DNA from: Mediterranea massiliensis
GTDB taxonomy: Bacteria > Bacteroidota > Bacteroidia > Bacteroidales > Bacteroidaceae
Direction: 5' to 3'
NCBI GenBank assembly: GCA_015060685.1
Contig: SUXZ01000021.1
Coordinates: 1-43,711 of the forward strand
Length of the DNA: 43,711 nt
The notes beneath the pieces are model-generated. The model did no database searches, had not been told where the DNA came from, and worked only from the letters and a program-made list of their open reading frames with translations. Made by a program: the position numbers and the translations under genes. Positions 1 through 7,443 of this stretch are shown piece by piece (within the stretch, counting starts at the first letter, position 1; the number at the start of each line of letters is the position of its first letter).

Positions 1-8
1 TTTTGGAT

Positions 9-132
9 TGTAAACCTCAATCGGATTATCTTTGCAAGGTGTAAACCTGCATAGGAATAAGATTTTAAACTGTAAACCTATATCGGATTTTAATATTAAC
101 CTGTCAACTTATTTTAGTACACTGCAGAAACT
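9..132. repeat. 31-nt-period direct repeat array (4 degenerate units)
   Basis: The motif TGTAAACCT starts at 9, 40 and 71, and a degenerate copy TGTCAACTT starts at 102, so the spacing is exactly 31 nt three times. After the motif, units 1 and 3 share ATCGGATT at the same offset. The rest of each unit is AT-rich and diverged. The array may continue left of the window. It abuts the 22-nt array that follows and lies downstream of the recombinase stop codon. No coding potential was seen. Function is unknown; recombinase arm-site repeats or another protein-binding array are possible. Confidence 0.7.
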
Positions 133-227
133 CGGAGTTTCAATGGGGTGAAACTTGGAGTTTCAAGCTTTGAAACTGTTTGTTTCATTGGGTGAAACAC
201 TCTGTTTCATGCGCTGAAACTGTTTCC
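127..227. repeat. 22-nt-period array of GAAAC/GTTTC dyads (about 5 units)
   Basis: GAAAC occurs at 127, 150, 172, 194 and 216, and GTTTCA or GTTTCC at 137, 160, 182, 204 and 222. Most units therefore form a small inverted repeat (GAAAC, a spacer of about 5 to 7 nt, GTTTC), and successive units are 22-23 nt apart. The region 228-315 after the array shows no recognisable feature. The spacing equals about two helical turns, which would fit a protein array on one DNA face or a chain of short RNA hairpins. Function is unknown. Confidence 0.75.
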
Positions 228-315
228 GCAATTAAGGGAAACAAGTGCCGAATACGCATTTTTGGGTGCTAAAAGTGTGCATTTTAACATATTTTTAATC
301 GTGTGTTTAGTGAAA

Positions 316-1485
316 TCACTGTTTCATACCACTATTTTGGAGGTCGCGCACGATTGTTTTATCCAATATTTCGGCATAAACCTCGGTTGTTCTTACGTTT
401 TTATGTCCCAACAGTTTCTGCACAGTAGTGATATTTACCCCATAATACACTAACAAGGTTGCATTGGTATGCCGTGCAACGTGGAAAGTGACTTTTTTCT
501 TTATCCCAACCATTTGGGTTAAACGGACAAGTTGCTTATTAACGTTCGAATTGTCGGGCAGATGAAAGAACTGATCCAAGTCTGTGAAGTAGCGTTCTAA
601 TATAGCTATCGCCTTGCCGTTGAATAATAAATGCAGCGGTAAATGCACCTCTGCATCGGTCTTAATGGTACGTAGTATTAACCATAAGCCGTCTTCACGA
701 GAAGCGAATGAGTCCCTGTTTAGGTTGCAAAAATCAGAATACCTCAATCCTGTATAGATACAAAACAAAAACGCATCCAATATCTGTCGTGCCTTGAAGG
801 ATTTTGGCGGCAAACAGAGATTTTCTAATTTCTTCAACTCTTCCGGCATTAAGAATTGATGTTGAATGTCTTTTGATTTAATGCGGTATTTCATAAACAT
901 GTCCGAATCCAACCAATTGCCGTATCCTTTATTTATAGCCACGTTGACATAGCGCTTCAAGTGGCGCATGTGCTTGCCTACCGTATTGGTTTTGCATCCC
1001 GAACGATATAAAAACTCTTCAAAATCAAGCAGAAAATGATAATCAAGTTCTTCAAACAAAAGGCTCTTATTATATTCCTGAAGTTTTTTCCATGTAGTGA
1101 GGTGATTGCACCGAGTGCTCTCCTTAACATCAGCCTTCAGTACTTCGGAAAGGAAAAAGGGAACAAACTGTTCCTGACCATAGTGGTTGTTTAGAGCCTT
1201 TTTCAACATCTCCAGAGATACTCTCTTCTCGCGCCTCCACAAATTCAATTCTATCTGTTCTATATGGGCAAGGTATTCCTGTATACGCTTGTTCAACTCC
1301 AATGCATTAGGATGACGTTTAATTCTTTTCCGTTTTTCATCCCATTGGTTAGGCCGTAGGTAGAGGTTCGTGGAAAAATATTTCCGCTTTCCCCGATAAT
1401 ACACTTCTATTTGTAGCAAGGCCACCTGCTCACGATTCAGTTTATTCTTGCGATTATACACAAATCTGTAAATGAATTTCATCAT
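316..1485 (-). CDS. Tyrosine recombinase / phage-type integrase
   Basis: Site-specific recombinase of about 389 residues, the usual length for Bacteroidales integrases. Domains in order: an N-terminal arm-type DNA-binding domain (about 1-100), a SAM-like core-binding domain (about 105-205) and the catalytic domain (about 210-380). The complete catalytic set is visible: Arg248 in the TGLRYSD motif, a candidate Lys275, the HxxR box His335/Arg338, His361 in LLGHKN, and the nucleophile Tyr370 in VYAEI. An in-frame GTG lies 9 nt upstream at 1494; I prefer the ATG at 1485, and a second ATG follows directly. A TATTTTTG box on the minus strand at 1576-1583 could be its -7 element. No excisionase, relaxase or other mobile-element gene is visible on this side. 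It could be the integrase of an element extending left of the window, or a stand-alone invertase acting on nearby DNA. Confidence 0.93.
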   Translation of the reverse strand: MMKFIYRFVYNRKNKLNREQVALLQIEVYYRGKRKYFSTNLYLRPNQWDEKRKRIKRHPNALELNKRIQEYLAHIEQIELNLWRREKRVSLEMLKKALNNHYGQEQFVPFFLSEVLKADVKESTRCNHLTTWKKLQEYNKSLLFEELDYHFLLDFEEFLYRSGCKTNTVGKHMRHLKRYVNVAINKGYGNWLDSDMFMKYRIKSKDIQHQFLMPEELKKLENLCLPPKSFKARQILDAFLFCIYTGLRYSDFCNLNRDSFASREDGLWLILRTIKTDAEVHLPLHLLFNGKAIAILERYFTDLDQFFHLPDNSNVNKQLVRLTQMVGIKKKVTFHVARHTNATLLVYYGVNITTVQKLLGHKNVRTTEVYAEILDKTIVRDLQNSGMKQ

Positions 1486-1494
1486 AATATTCAC

Positions 1495-1841
1495 GTTTTA
1501 TAATGTTAGTTAGTCGGATTGGCATTTAAGGGAATAAACCTCTATTTGCATTGCAATAGAAGCACTTGGCTTCTACAAAAATAATGGATTATTAGATGTA
1601 AAAGGAATTGTTAAAATGAATATTCTATGTATACATATACAAATTGTAATCGTCTATTATAGTGTGTTTTCGTCATCAACTGACTAAAAAACCGCTGTCT
1701 GATATGTTAAAAGCCGAATTGACTATGCAAAAATTGCTGATAATAGGAAATCATTTTGTTCGAAACACGGAACAAATTGCACAATCTTTAGTTAAAACAC
1801 CCGACAAAGTGTCAGAAACGAAAGATTTTTTTAAGATTCCT
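1495..1841. other. Intergenic region between recombinase and SusC
   Basis: This is a 5' non-coding region shared by two divergent genes. It holds small dyads (TAGAAG at 1557-1562 with CTTCTA at 1570-1575; CTATT at 1542-1546 with AATAG at 1555-1559 around TGCATTGCA). It also contains a GTG-initiated 73-codon open frame at 1662-1883 that has no recognisable protein character and overlaps the SusC promoter; I do not call that as a gene. No obvious pair of long inverted repeats flanking the promoter was found by eye. Confidence 0.5.
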
Positions 1842-1872
1842 ATTGTCATTTTTAGAAATATTAGTAATTTTG
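1842..1872 (+). promoter_or_regulatory. Bacteroidota-type promoter for the SusC operon
   Basis: The -7 box TAATTTTG (1865-1872) matches TAnnTTTG exactly, and ATTG (1842-1845) sits 19 bp upstream as the -33 element (consensus TTTG). This would start transcription about 50 nt before the ATG at 1929. No operator was recognised. Confidence 0.7.
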
Positions 1873-1928
1873 CAACCTATTAGAGTATTGAAACAATTAA
1901 TGTAAAGTTTAACTTTAAGAGAGAATTT

Positions 1929-4916
1929 ATGAAAAGAAAAATCATGCTGTTATTGGCCTGTCTTTTTGTAGGGATAGGCTTAGCAACTGCCCAAACTCAG
2001 ACAGTTACAGGTGTTGTAATTTCTGAAGAAGACGGGCAACCAGTAATCGGAGCATCGGTTTTGGTAAAAGACACCCAGTTGGGTACTATTACCGGCATCG
2101 ATGGCGATTTTAAATTAACCAACGTGCCGAGTTCGGCGAAGACTATTGTGGTATCATACCTTGGTATGAAGGCCGTAGAAGTTCCCATCAAAGAGAACAT
2201 TAAGGTTACATTGAAAACCGACAATGAGATGCTTGATGAAGTGGTAATTACAAGCTATGGTACAGCTAAGAAAGTAGGTTCTGTTGTAGGTTCAGTTGGA
2301 ACTGTAAGCAACAAGAAGTTAGAAAAACCTGTAACTGCAAACTTTACCGATGCTTTGTCTGGTCAGGTAGCAGGTTTGTCAGTAATGTCAAGTTCGGGTG
2401 ATCCTTCTAAGTCTGCAACCATTCGTTTGCGTGGCGTAAGTTCTATCAATGCAGGTACTGCTCCTTTGTTTATCTTGGATGGCGCCCCCATTTCTTCAAC
2501 ATTGTTTAATACACTCAATCCTTCAGATATTGAGAATATTACCGTGTTGAAAGATGCTGCTTCTACAGCTATTTATGGTTCGCGTGCAGCAAATGGTGTA
2601 ATTGTAATCACTAGTAAGAAAGGTAAATTTGGTCAAAAACCTAAGGTTACTATTCGTGGACAGTATGGCTTCACCTCTATGGTAGAAGATAAATTGGATA
2701 TGATGAACGCATCGCAATATGTCGAATTCCGTGATAAGATTGGTGTTCCCGTATCTCCTGAGGTGAAAGATTTGGTTAATAAATATGGTATTGACACAAA
2801 TTGGCGAGATGAAATTTTCAAGACAGGAAATACTTACACACTTGATGCTTCTGTTACAGGTGGTGGTGAAAATGTATCTTACTATCTTTCATTGAACCAC
2901 CATGAACAAGATGGTATCATCGATCAATCGGGTATGCGTCGTGAAGCATTACGCTTCAACTTCAATACACGTGTTGCTGATTGGTTTAAAGTTGGTCTCC
3001 AATCCAATCTTGGTTATCAAAAATATGAAACCAACTCGGAAAATGGTGCAAGTGATGGCTTATATACCACAGACCCAGTTCTTTTTGCTCGTATGGCATT
3101 CCCATACGATACTTATGAAGAATATACTCTTGAAAACGGCAAAGCAGTCTTTAATGGAAACTATGCAAAGAAGCTCCATTATACAGGCTTTACCACACCA
3201 AGATTTGTGAACGAAAATCGTCAACAGTATCGTACAATTGTAACAGCAAACCTTAACTTATTCCAAGAGATTACACCTATCAAGGGTTTGACAATTCGTG
3301 CTCAACAAGCATTGGATGCTTTCGATTATACGCTAAATAGCAAGAGCCTTCCTTATGACGAACAATTTACTATTTGGGGGGACAAAATCGCTGCACGTAC
3401 TGGTTCGGCTCAGAAAGCTTTTGAACGCTACTATCAGTTCACCTATACTAATACGGCTGAATACAAATTCAATATCAATGATCACAACGTGACATTGTTG
3501 GCCGGTCAAGAGTCTATCATTTCAAAGGATGACTACTTTGGCGTTTATGCAACAGGACATTCTGATGTTCGCCAAATGCGTTTGGATCAGGCAACAACAG
3601 TGTCAGTTTCCAATTTATCAGATGAATTGACAGAAACTGTATTCAATTCCTATTTCTTCAATGGCGCATATAACTATGATGAACGTTACTTCTTTGACTT
3701 CACACTTCGCCGTGATGGTAGCTCGAAGTTTGCACCAGACAACCGTTGGTCAACTTTCTACTCTGTAGGCGGTATGTGGAATGCCAAGAGAGAAAAATTC
3801 TTGGAAGATACCGATTGGTTGGATGAGTTGACATTGAAGGCCAGCTATGGTACTACAGGTAACTCTTCTATCGGTAATTATGGATATTTCGGTTTGATTG
3901 GTAGTGGTAGCAAGCCATATAATGGTGGAGGTACATTGGGTATTGCACAGGCAAGCAACTACGACTTGACTTGGGAAACCGTAAAACAATTCAATGTGGG
4001 TCTTTCATTCCGCATTTTCGATAGAGTGTCTGTTGATGCAGAATACTATGTGAAGAAAACAGAAGATATGTTGATGGAGATTCCTTATTCATATACAACT
4101 GGTTTCAGTGGTGGTATGGGTAATATCGGTAGCATGGAAAACAAAGGTTTTGACCTCTCTGTTAAATATGATGTTATTGACACTCAAGATATAAACTGGT
4201 CGGTAAGAGCCAATGTAAACTACAACAAAAATGAAATTACCGAGCTGTTTGATGGACGTGACGAATTTGCATTGCCTAACTATGGTTTGATGTATAAAGT
4301 CGGACATGATATGGGTGAGTTGTATTATGTACGTTATGCAGGTGTTGACCCACGTGACGGTTTGCAAATGTGGTACGACAAGGATGGCAACAAGACCAAG
4401 GTATTCAACGAAGAACGCGATGCCGTGCTCATTGGTAAGAGTATGTATGCTCCATGGTCTGGCGGTTTCGGTACTGAATTCTCTTGGAAGGGATTAAGCA
4501 TTAGTGCAGATTTTGCTTACGCGTTGGATAAATATATGTTGAGTAACGATAATTACTTTACCAAGAATACCCAACAATGTACTTCGCAAAACCAAGCTGT
4601 TGAAATGTTGAATATCTGGACAAAACCAGGTGATATTACTAATATTCCTAAGTATGGTGAACAACCTCAATTCGATACTCGCTTGGTGGAAGATGCTTCA
4701 TTCCTTCGTTTGAAGAATGTTACTATTCAATATACCCTTCCTAAATCATTGCTGAAACGTACTGGCATTGGTGGCGTGAATATATTTGCCATCGGACGTA
4801 ACTTGTTCACTTGGACCGGTTATAGTGGTTATGACCCCGAACCGGAAGTAAACTTGGTTAAGTTCAACTATCCGAATACTCGCCAAATCGTATTTGGTGC
4901 AGAAATTACATTCTAA
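1929..4916 (+). CDS. SusC/RagA-family TonB-dependent outer-membrane transporter
   Basis: This 995-residue outer-membrane transporter would import an oligomeric nutrient using TonB energy, with its SusD partner as a lid. The signal peptide is about 1-21 (cleavage near ATA|QTQ). Next come a carboxypeptidase-regulatory-like domain (about 25-100), a TonB-box-like stretch (DEVVITSYG, near 105-113), the plug domain (about 115-235, with the family motifs LRGVSSINAG and YGSRAANGVIVITSKKG), and the beta-barrel ending in the aromatic residue Phe995. The length is close to that of peptide-importing RagA. A good promoter lies upstream, and SusD follows after 36 bp. There is no adjacent ECF sigma/anti-sigma pair, HTCS or SusR regulator, and no glycoside hydrolase, so a glycan substrate is not supported. 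The substrate is not determinable from sequence alone. Confidence 0.95.
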   Translation: MKRKIMLLLACLFVGIGLATAQTQTVTGVVISEEDGQPVIGASVLVKDTQLGTITGIDGDFKLTNVPSSAKTIVVSYLGMKAVEVPIKENIKVTLKTDNEMLDEVVITSYGTAKKVGSVVGSVGTVSNKKLEKPVTANFTDALSGQVAGLSVMSSSGDPSKSATIRLRGVSSINAGTAPLFILDGAPISSTLFNTLNPSDIENITVLKDAASTAIYGSRAANGVIVITSKKGKFGQKPKVTIRGQYGFTSMVEDKLDMMNASQYVEFRDKIGVPVSPEVKDLVNKYGIDTNWRDEIFKTGNTYTLDASVTGGGENVSYYLSLNHHEQDGIIDQSGMRREALRFNFNTRVADWFKVGLQSNLGYQKYETNSENGASDGLYTTDPVLFARMAFPYDTYEEYTLENGKAVFNGNYAKKLHYTGFTTPRFVNENRQQYRTIVTANLNLFQEITPIKGLTIRAQQALDAFDYTLNSKSLPYDEQFTIWGDKIAARTGSAQKAFERYYQFTYTNTAEYKFNINDHNVTLLAGQESIISKDDYFGVYATGHSDVRQMRLDQATTVSVSNLSDELTETVFNSYFFNGAYNYDERYFFDFTLRRDGSSKFAPDNRWSTFYSVGGMWNAKREKFLEDTDWLDELTLKASYGTTGNSSIGNYGYFGLIGSGSKPYNGGGTLGIAQASNYDLTWETVKQFNVGLSFRIFDRVSVDAEYYVKKTEDMLMEIPYSYTTGFSGGMGNIGSMENKGFDLSVKYDVIDTQDINWSVRANVNYNKNEITELFDGRDEFALPNYGLMYKVGHDMGELYYVRYAGVDPRDGLQMWYDKDGNKTKVFNEERDAVLIGKSMYAPWSGGFGTEFSWKGLSISADFAYALDKYMLSNDNYFTKNTQQCTSQNQAVEMLNIWTKPGDITNIPKYGEQPQFDTRLVEDASFLRLKNVTIQYTLPKSLLKRTGIGGVNIFAIGRNLFTWTGYSGYDPEPEVNLVKFNYPNTRQIVFGAEITF

Positions 4917-4952
4917 GAATAGAGAAAACATTATAACGCAGATAATTATAAT

Positions 4953-6470
4953 ATGAAAAAAATATTCGCAATATTGTTATTAGTTGGAGGTATATTTGCA
5001 TCATGTGACATGGATAAATATCCTTACGGATCGCTTGATGACCAAACTGCCATCCAAAAAGTAAATGATGTAGAGCGTTTTCGTAATGGTCTCTACTCTA
5101 GTATGAGAAGTATAACTTCTGGAGCCTGGGTGTTCTACCAAGACCTTCAGACTGACGAGTTCAATGGAATGATTGGTAACGGTAACCGCGGAGGTAATTT
5201 CGCTACCGGAAACATCTTGTCTTCAGATCAGGATATTGAAAGTTTCTTTGCATCCATGTATTCTGTAATCAATAGTGCAAACTATCTGATAGAGAGAGTT
5301 CAACCTTTGCTTGACAGTGAAGAGTTTGATGAAGAACAGAAACTTTTGCTTAATCTTTATAAGTCAGAAGCTCACTTCTTGAGAGCATATTGCTACTATT
5401 GGATGGCAGAACACTTCTGTAATAATATTCAGTTTGAGGGTGCTAACGGAATGGGTGTTCAATTGGTAACAGCCTACTTCCCTACTGCTGATCGTAGTAA
5501 GTATCCTGCACGTAGTACACAAGCAGAAACATATGCTTTGATTGATTCTGATTTGGAAGCTGCAAATAAAGGATTCCAAGCTTATGAGGCTGCTGGTAAT
5601 GCCCCTGAGCCTAATGCTCATTATTTCAATACCAATACAGTACTTGCACTTCAAGCACGTATGGCTTTGACAAAGGGTGACTATCAAGTAGCTTATAATA
5701 AGGCTACCCAACTAATCAATACTGATGTTTATGAATTGGCAGAAGGTGCAGATTATATCGATATGTGGTCAACAGACGAAGGCTCAGAAGTAATCTTCCG
5801 TCCTTTTATGAGTAATGTAGAGTTGGGTTCTTCTACTGGTCAATACTATCTTACTGATAGCGAACAATCAGCCGATTACATCCCTACAACTTCAGTATTG
5901 TTTATGTATGGCGAAGGTGATATACGTTTTGATGCATTCTTTACTATATATACAGGACTTGTTGCTAATGGTATTACATCGCCTGCTTATGTGTTCAACA
6001 AATATCCAGGTAACGAAACTTTGAAGACCGGAGCACAACGTAACTTTATGAACATGACCAAACCTTTCCGTTTGAGCGAAGCCTATTTGATTGCAGCCGA
6101 AGCTGCAGCCGAGTTGGGTGATGTGACTAATGGTAACAAGTATCTGAATGCTTTGTGCAAAGCACGTATCATAGGTTATGAAGACGCCAATTACCCAGGA
6201 GAAACATTGTTAAGTGCAGTGCGTGAAGAGCGCCAAAAGGAATTGATTGGTGAAGGTTTCCGCTTGAGCGATTTGCGCCGTTGGAAGCAAGGATTCGCTC
6301 GCGATGCTCAATATAGTCTAATTGGTGCTCCAAGTTTGGAAGATATGGTACTTCCAAATTGTGTTGCTGTGACTTATCAGGCCGGTGATTACCGCTATGT
6401 ATGGCCGATACCAACTACTGAAATGCAATCGAATCCTAAGTTGGAGGGTCAACAAAATCCTGGTTATTAA
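4953..6470 (+). CDS. SusD/RagB-family nutrient-binding outer-membrane lipoprotein
   Basis: This 505-residue lipoprotein caps the SusC barrel and captures the substrate at the cell surface. The signal peptide ends in lipobox FASC, with Cys18 as the lipidated residue. The body is the SusD-like TPR-rich fold. The C-terminal RagB/SusD signature is clear (VREERQKELIGEGFRLSDLR near 420-440, then WPIPTTEMQSNP and a terminal QNPGY). It is co-transcribed with SusC (36-bp gap) and followed after 24 bp by a third surface lipoprotein, the usual place for a SusE/F-like accessory protein. Its length is near that of RagB, which binds peptides, but substrate specificity in this family cannot be read from length. 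Confidence 0.95.
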   Translation: MKKIFAILLLVGGIFASCDMDKYPYGSLDDQTAIQKVNDVERFRNGLYSSMRSITSGAWVFYQDLQTDEFNGMIGNGNRGGNFATGNILSSDQDIESFFASMYSVINSANYLIERVQPLLDSEEFDEEQKLLLNLYKSEAHFLRAYCYYWMAEHFCNNIQFEGANGMGVQLVTAYFPTADRSKYPARSTQAETYALIDSDLEAANKGFQAYEAAGNAPEPNAHYFNTNTVLALQARMALTKGDYQVAYNKATQLINTDVYELAEGADYIDMWSTDEGSEVIFRPFMSNVELGSSTGQYYLTDSEQSADYIPTTSVLFMYGEGDIRFDAFFTIYTGLVANGITSPAYVFNKYPGNETLKTGAQRNFMNMTKPFRLSEAYLIAAEAAAELGDVTNGNKYLNALCKARIIGYEDANYPGETLLSAVREERQKELIGEGFRLSDLRRWKQGFARDAQYSLIGAPSLEDMVLPNCVAVTYQAGDYRYVWPIPTTEMQSNPKLEGQQNPGY

Positions 6471-6494
6471 TTATCAAATTAAAAACAGAAAGAT

Positions 6495-7385
6495 ATGAAG
6501 TTTAATAAATTATATACACTGTTGCTCGCATCAGTCATGTTTGTAGGCTGTTCTGACGACGATGAGTCATGGAACAATAGCAAAGCTACCGTGAGCATGG
6601 GTGAAACAGAACTCAGCTATAAAGAGAATAAGGGTATTGTAAACATTCCCATTGTGGTGGATGGAACATTAAACGGCCCGATTCAAGTTACTGTAGAAGT
6701 TGCGGAGAAAGGTTCAAATCCTGCAATGGATGATATCCACTATCTTGTTACCTCTAAAACTATTGTTATTCCTGAGGATGCCACAAGTGGCAGCATCGAA
6801 ATGATTACTGTTGATGATGATGAGATTAACGAAGCACGCGAGTTTACAATGACCATCAAGAGTGCAGTAGGTGCAACTATTGGTTCATCGGCTTCTGCCA
6901 CAATTACATTGAAGGATAACGATTCTGCATTCTACGAAAAATTGCAAGGTAAATGGAAGATGAGTTCTTTGTCCAGTGCTGGTGCAGCTTCTCAGTGGGA
7001 TGTAACGATTGTTGGTGCGGAAGAAGGTGAAGAAGATTACGATAAGGTATTGTACATAACAGGTATTATGGGTTATTCTTGGACTTCTATGAGGTTAGAA
7101 TATGAGTTTGATCCAGCAACCAAGCAAGGTAGATTGTTTATTCCATTCGGATATGTCTTCGCAGAAGGAGTAAACTTCTCTGGATTGGGTGTATGTGATG
7201 TTGCAACTGGCGGTGTTGACAATGGTTATATCAGTTTTGCTGGTGGAGTAGAAGGATTCTGGAATGATGATTTTACAGAGGTTAAGTTTGAAGAAAACAA
7301 ACTGATGTATGGCTTCTTAGTTCAAGATGGTGCTCCGAACGGATACTCTTGGTTCAATTGTATGAATATTGTATTGACTAAGTAA
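6495..7385 (+). CDS. Surface lipoprotein with Calx-beta domain (SusE-position accessory protein)
   Basis: A 296-residue lipoprotein. Lipobox MFVGC makes Cys19 the lipidated residue, followed at once by SDDDES. That acidic stretch matches the lipoprotein export signal known in Bacteroidota for surface display. Residues about 35-142 form a Calx-beta-like sandwich (motifs VPEDATSG-like and ATITLKDND). Residues about 146-296 begin LQGKWKMSSL and resemble a lipocalin-like or DUF beta-barrel domain often found in Bacteroidetes lipoproteins. It follows SusD by 24 bp and precedes a terminator-like hairpin, so it ends the main SusC/D transcript. It probably helps bind substrate next to the SusCD complex; this is inferred from position and export signal, not from any catalytic motif. 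Confidence 0.8.
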   Translation: MKFNKLYTLLLASVMFVGCSDDDESWNNSKATVSMGETELSYKENKGIVNIPIVVDGTLNGPIQVTVEVAEKGSNPAMDDIHYLVTSKTIVIPEDATSGSIEMITVDDDEINEAREFTMTIKSAVGATIGSSASATITLKDNDSAFYEKLQGKWKMSSLSSAGAASQWDVTIVGAEEGEEDYDKVLYITGIMGYSWTSMRLEYEFDPATKQGRLFIPFGYVFAEGVNFSGLGVCDVATGGVDNGYISFAGGVEGFWNDDFTEVKFEENKLMYGFLVQDGAPNGYSWFNCMNIVLTK

Positions 7386-7393
7386 TGTAACAT

Positions 7394-7434
7394 AAGAGTG
7401 GGTGTGCTTTTTTACGCACCCACTCTTTTAATTT
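7394..7434 (+). terminator. Rho-independent terminator or attenuator hairpin
   Basis: AAGAGTGGGTG (7394-7404) pairs with CACCCACTCTT (7417-7427). The stem extends to 13 bp with one GU wobble, the loop is short, and TTTTAATTTT follows. The ATG of the C10 protease gene begins only 10-15 nt later, and no promoter fits between them. Confidence 0.85.
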
Positions 7435-7443
7435 TATAGTATC

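Noticed and set aside
127..227. CRISPR array
   Set aside because: Units are degenerate, 22 nt in total, without conserved repeats of 24-37 nt alternating with unique spacers, and no cas genes are near. The same applies to the other arrays.
1741..1882. Inverted repeat TAATAGG/CCTATTA as an invertible promoter switch
   Set aside because: Only 7 bp match (1741-1747 with 1876-1882) and the pairing does not extend, so chance is a sufficient explanation.
1662..1883. 73-codon open frame upstream of SusC
   Set aside because: It needs a GTG start, overlaps the SusC promoter boxes, and has no protein-like features.
6700..6730. tRNA T-loop-like GGTTCAAATCC
   Set aside because: It lies in the coding sequence of the Calx-beta lipoprotein, and no cloverleaf arms fit around it.
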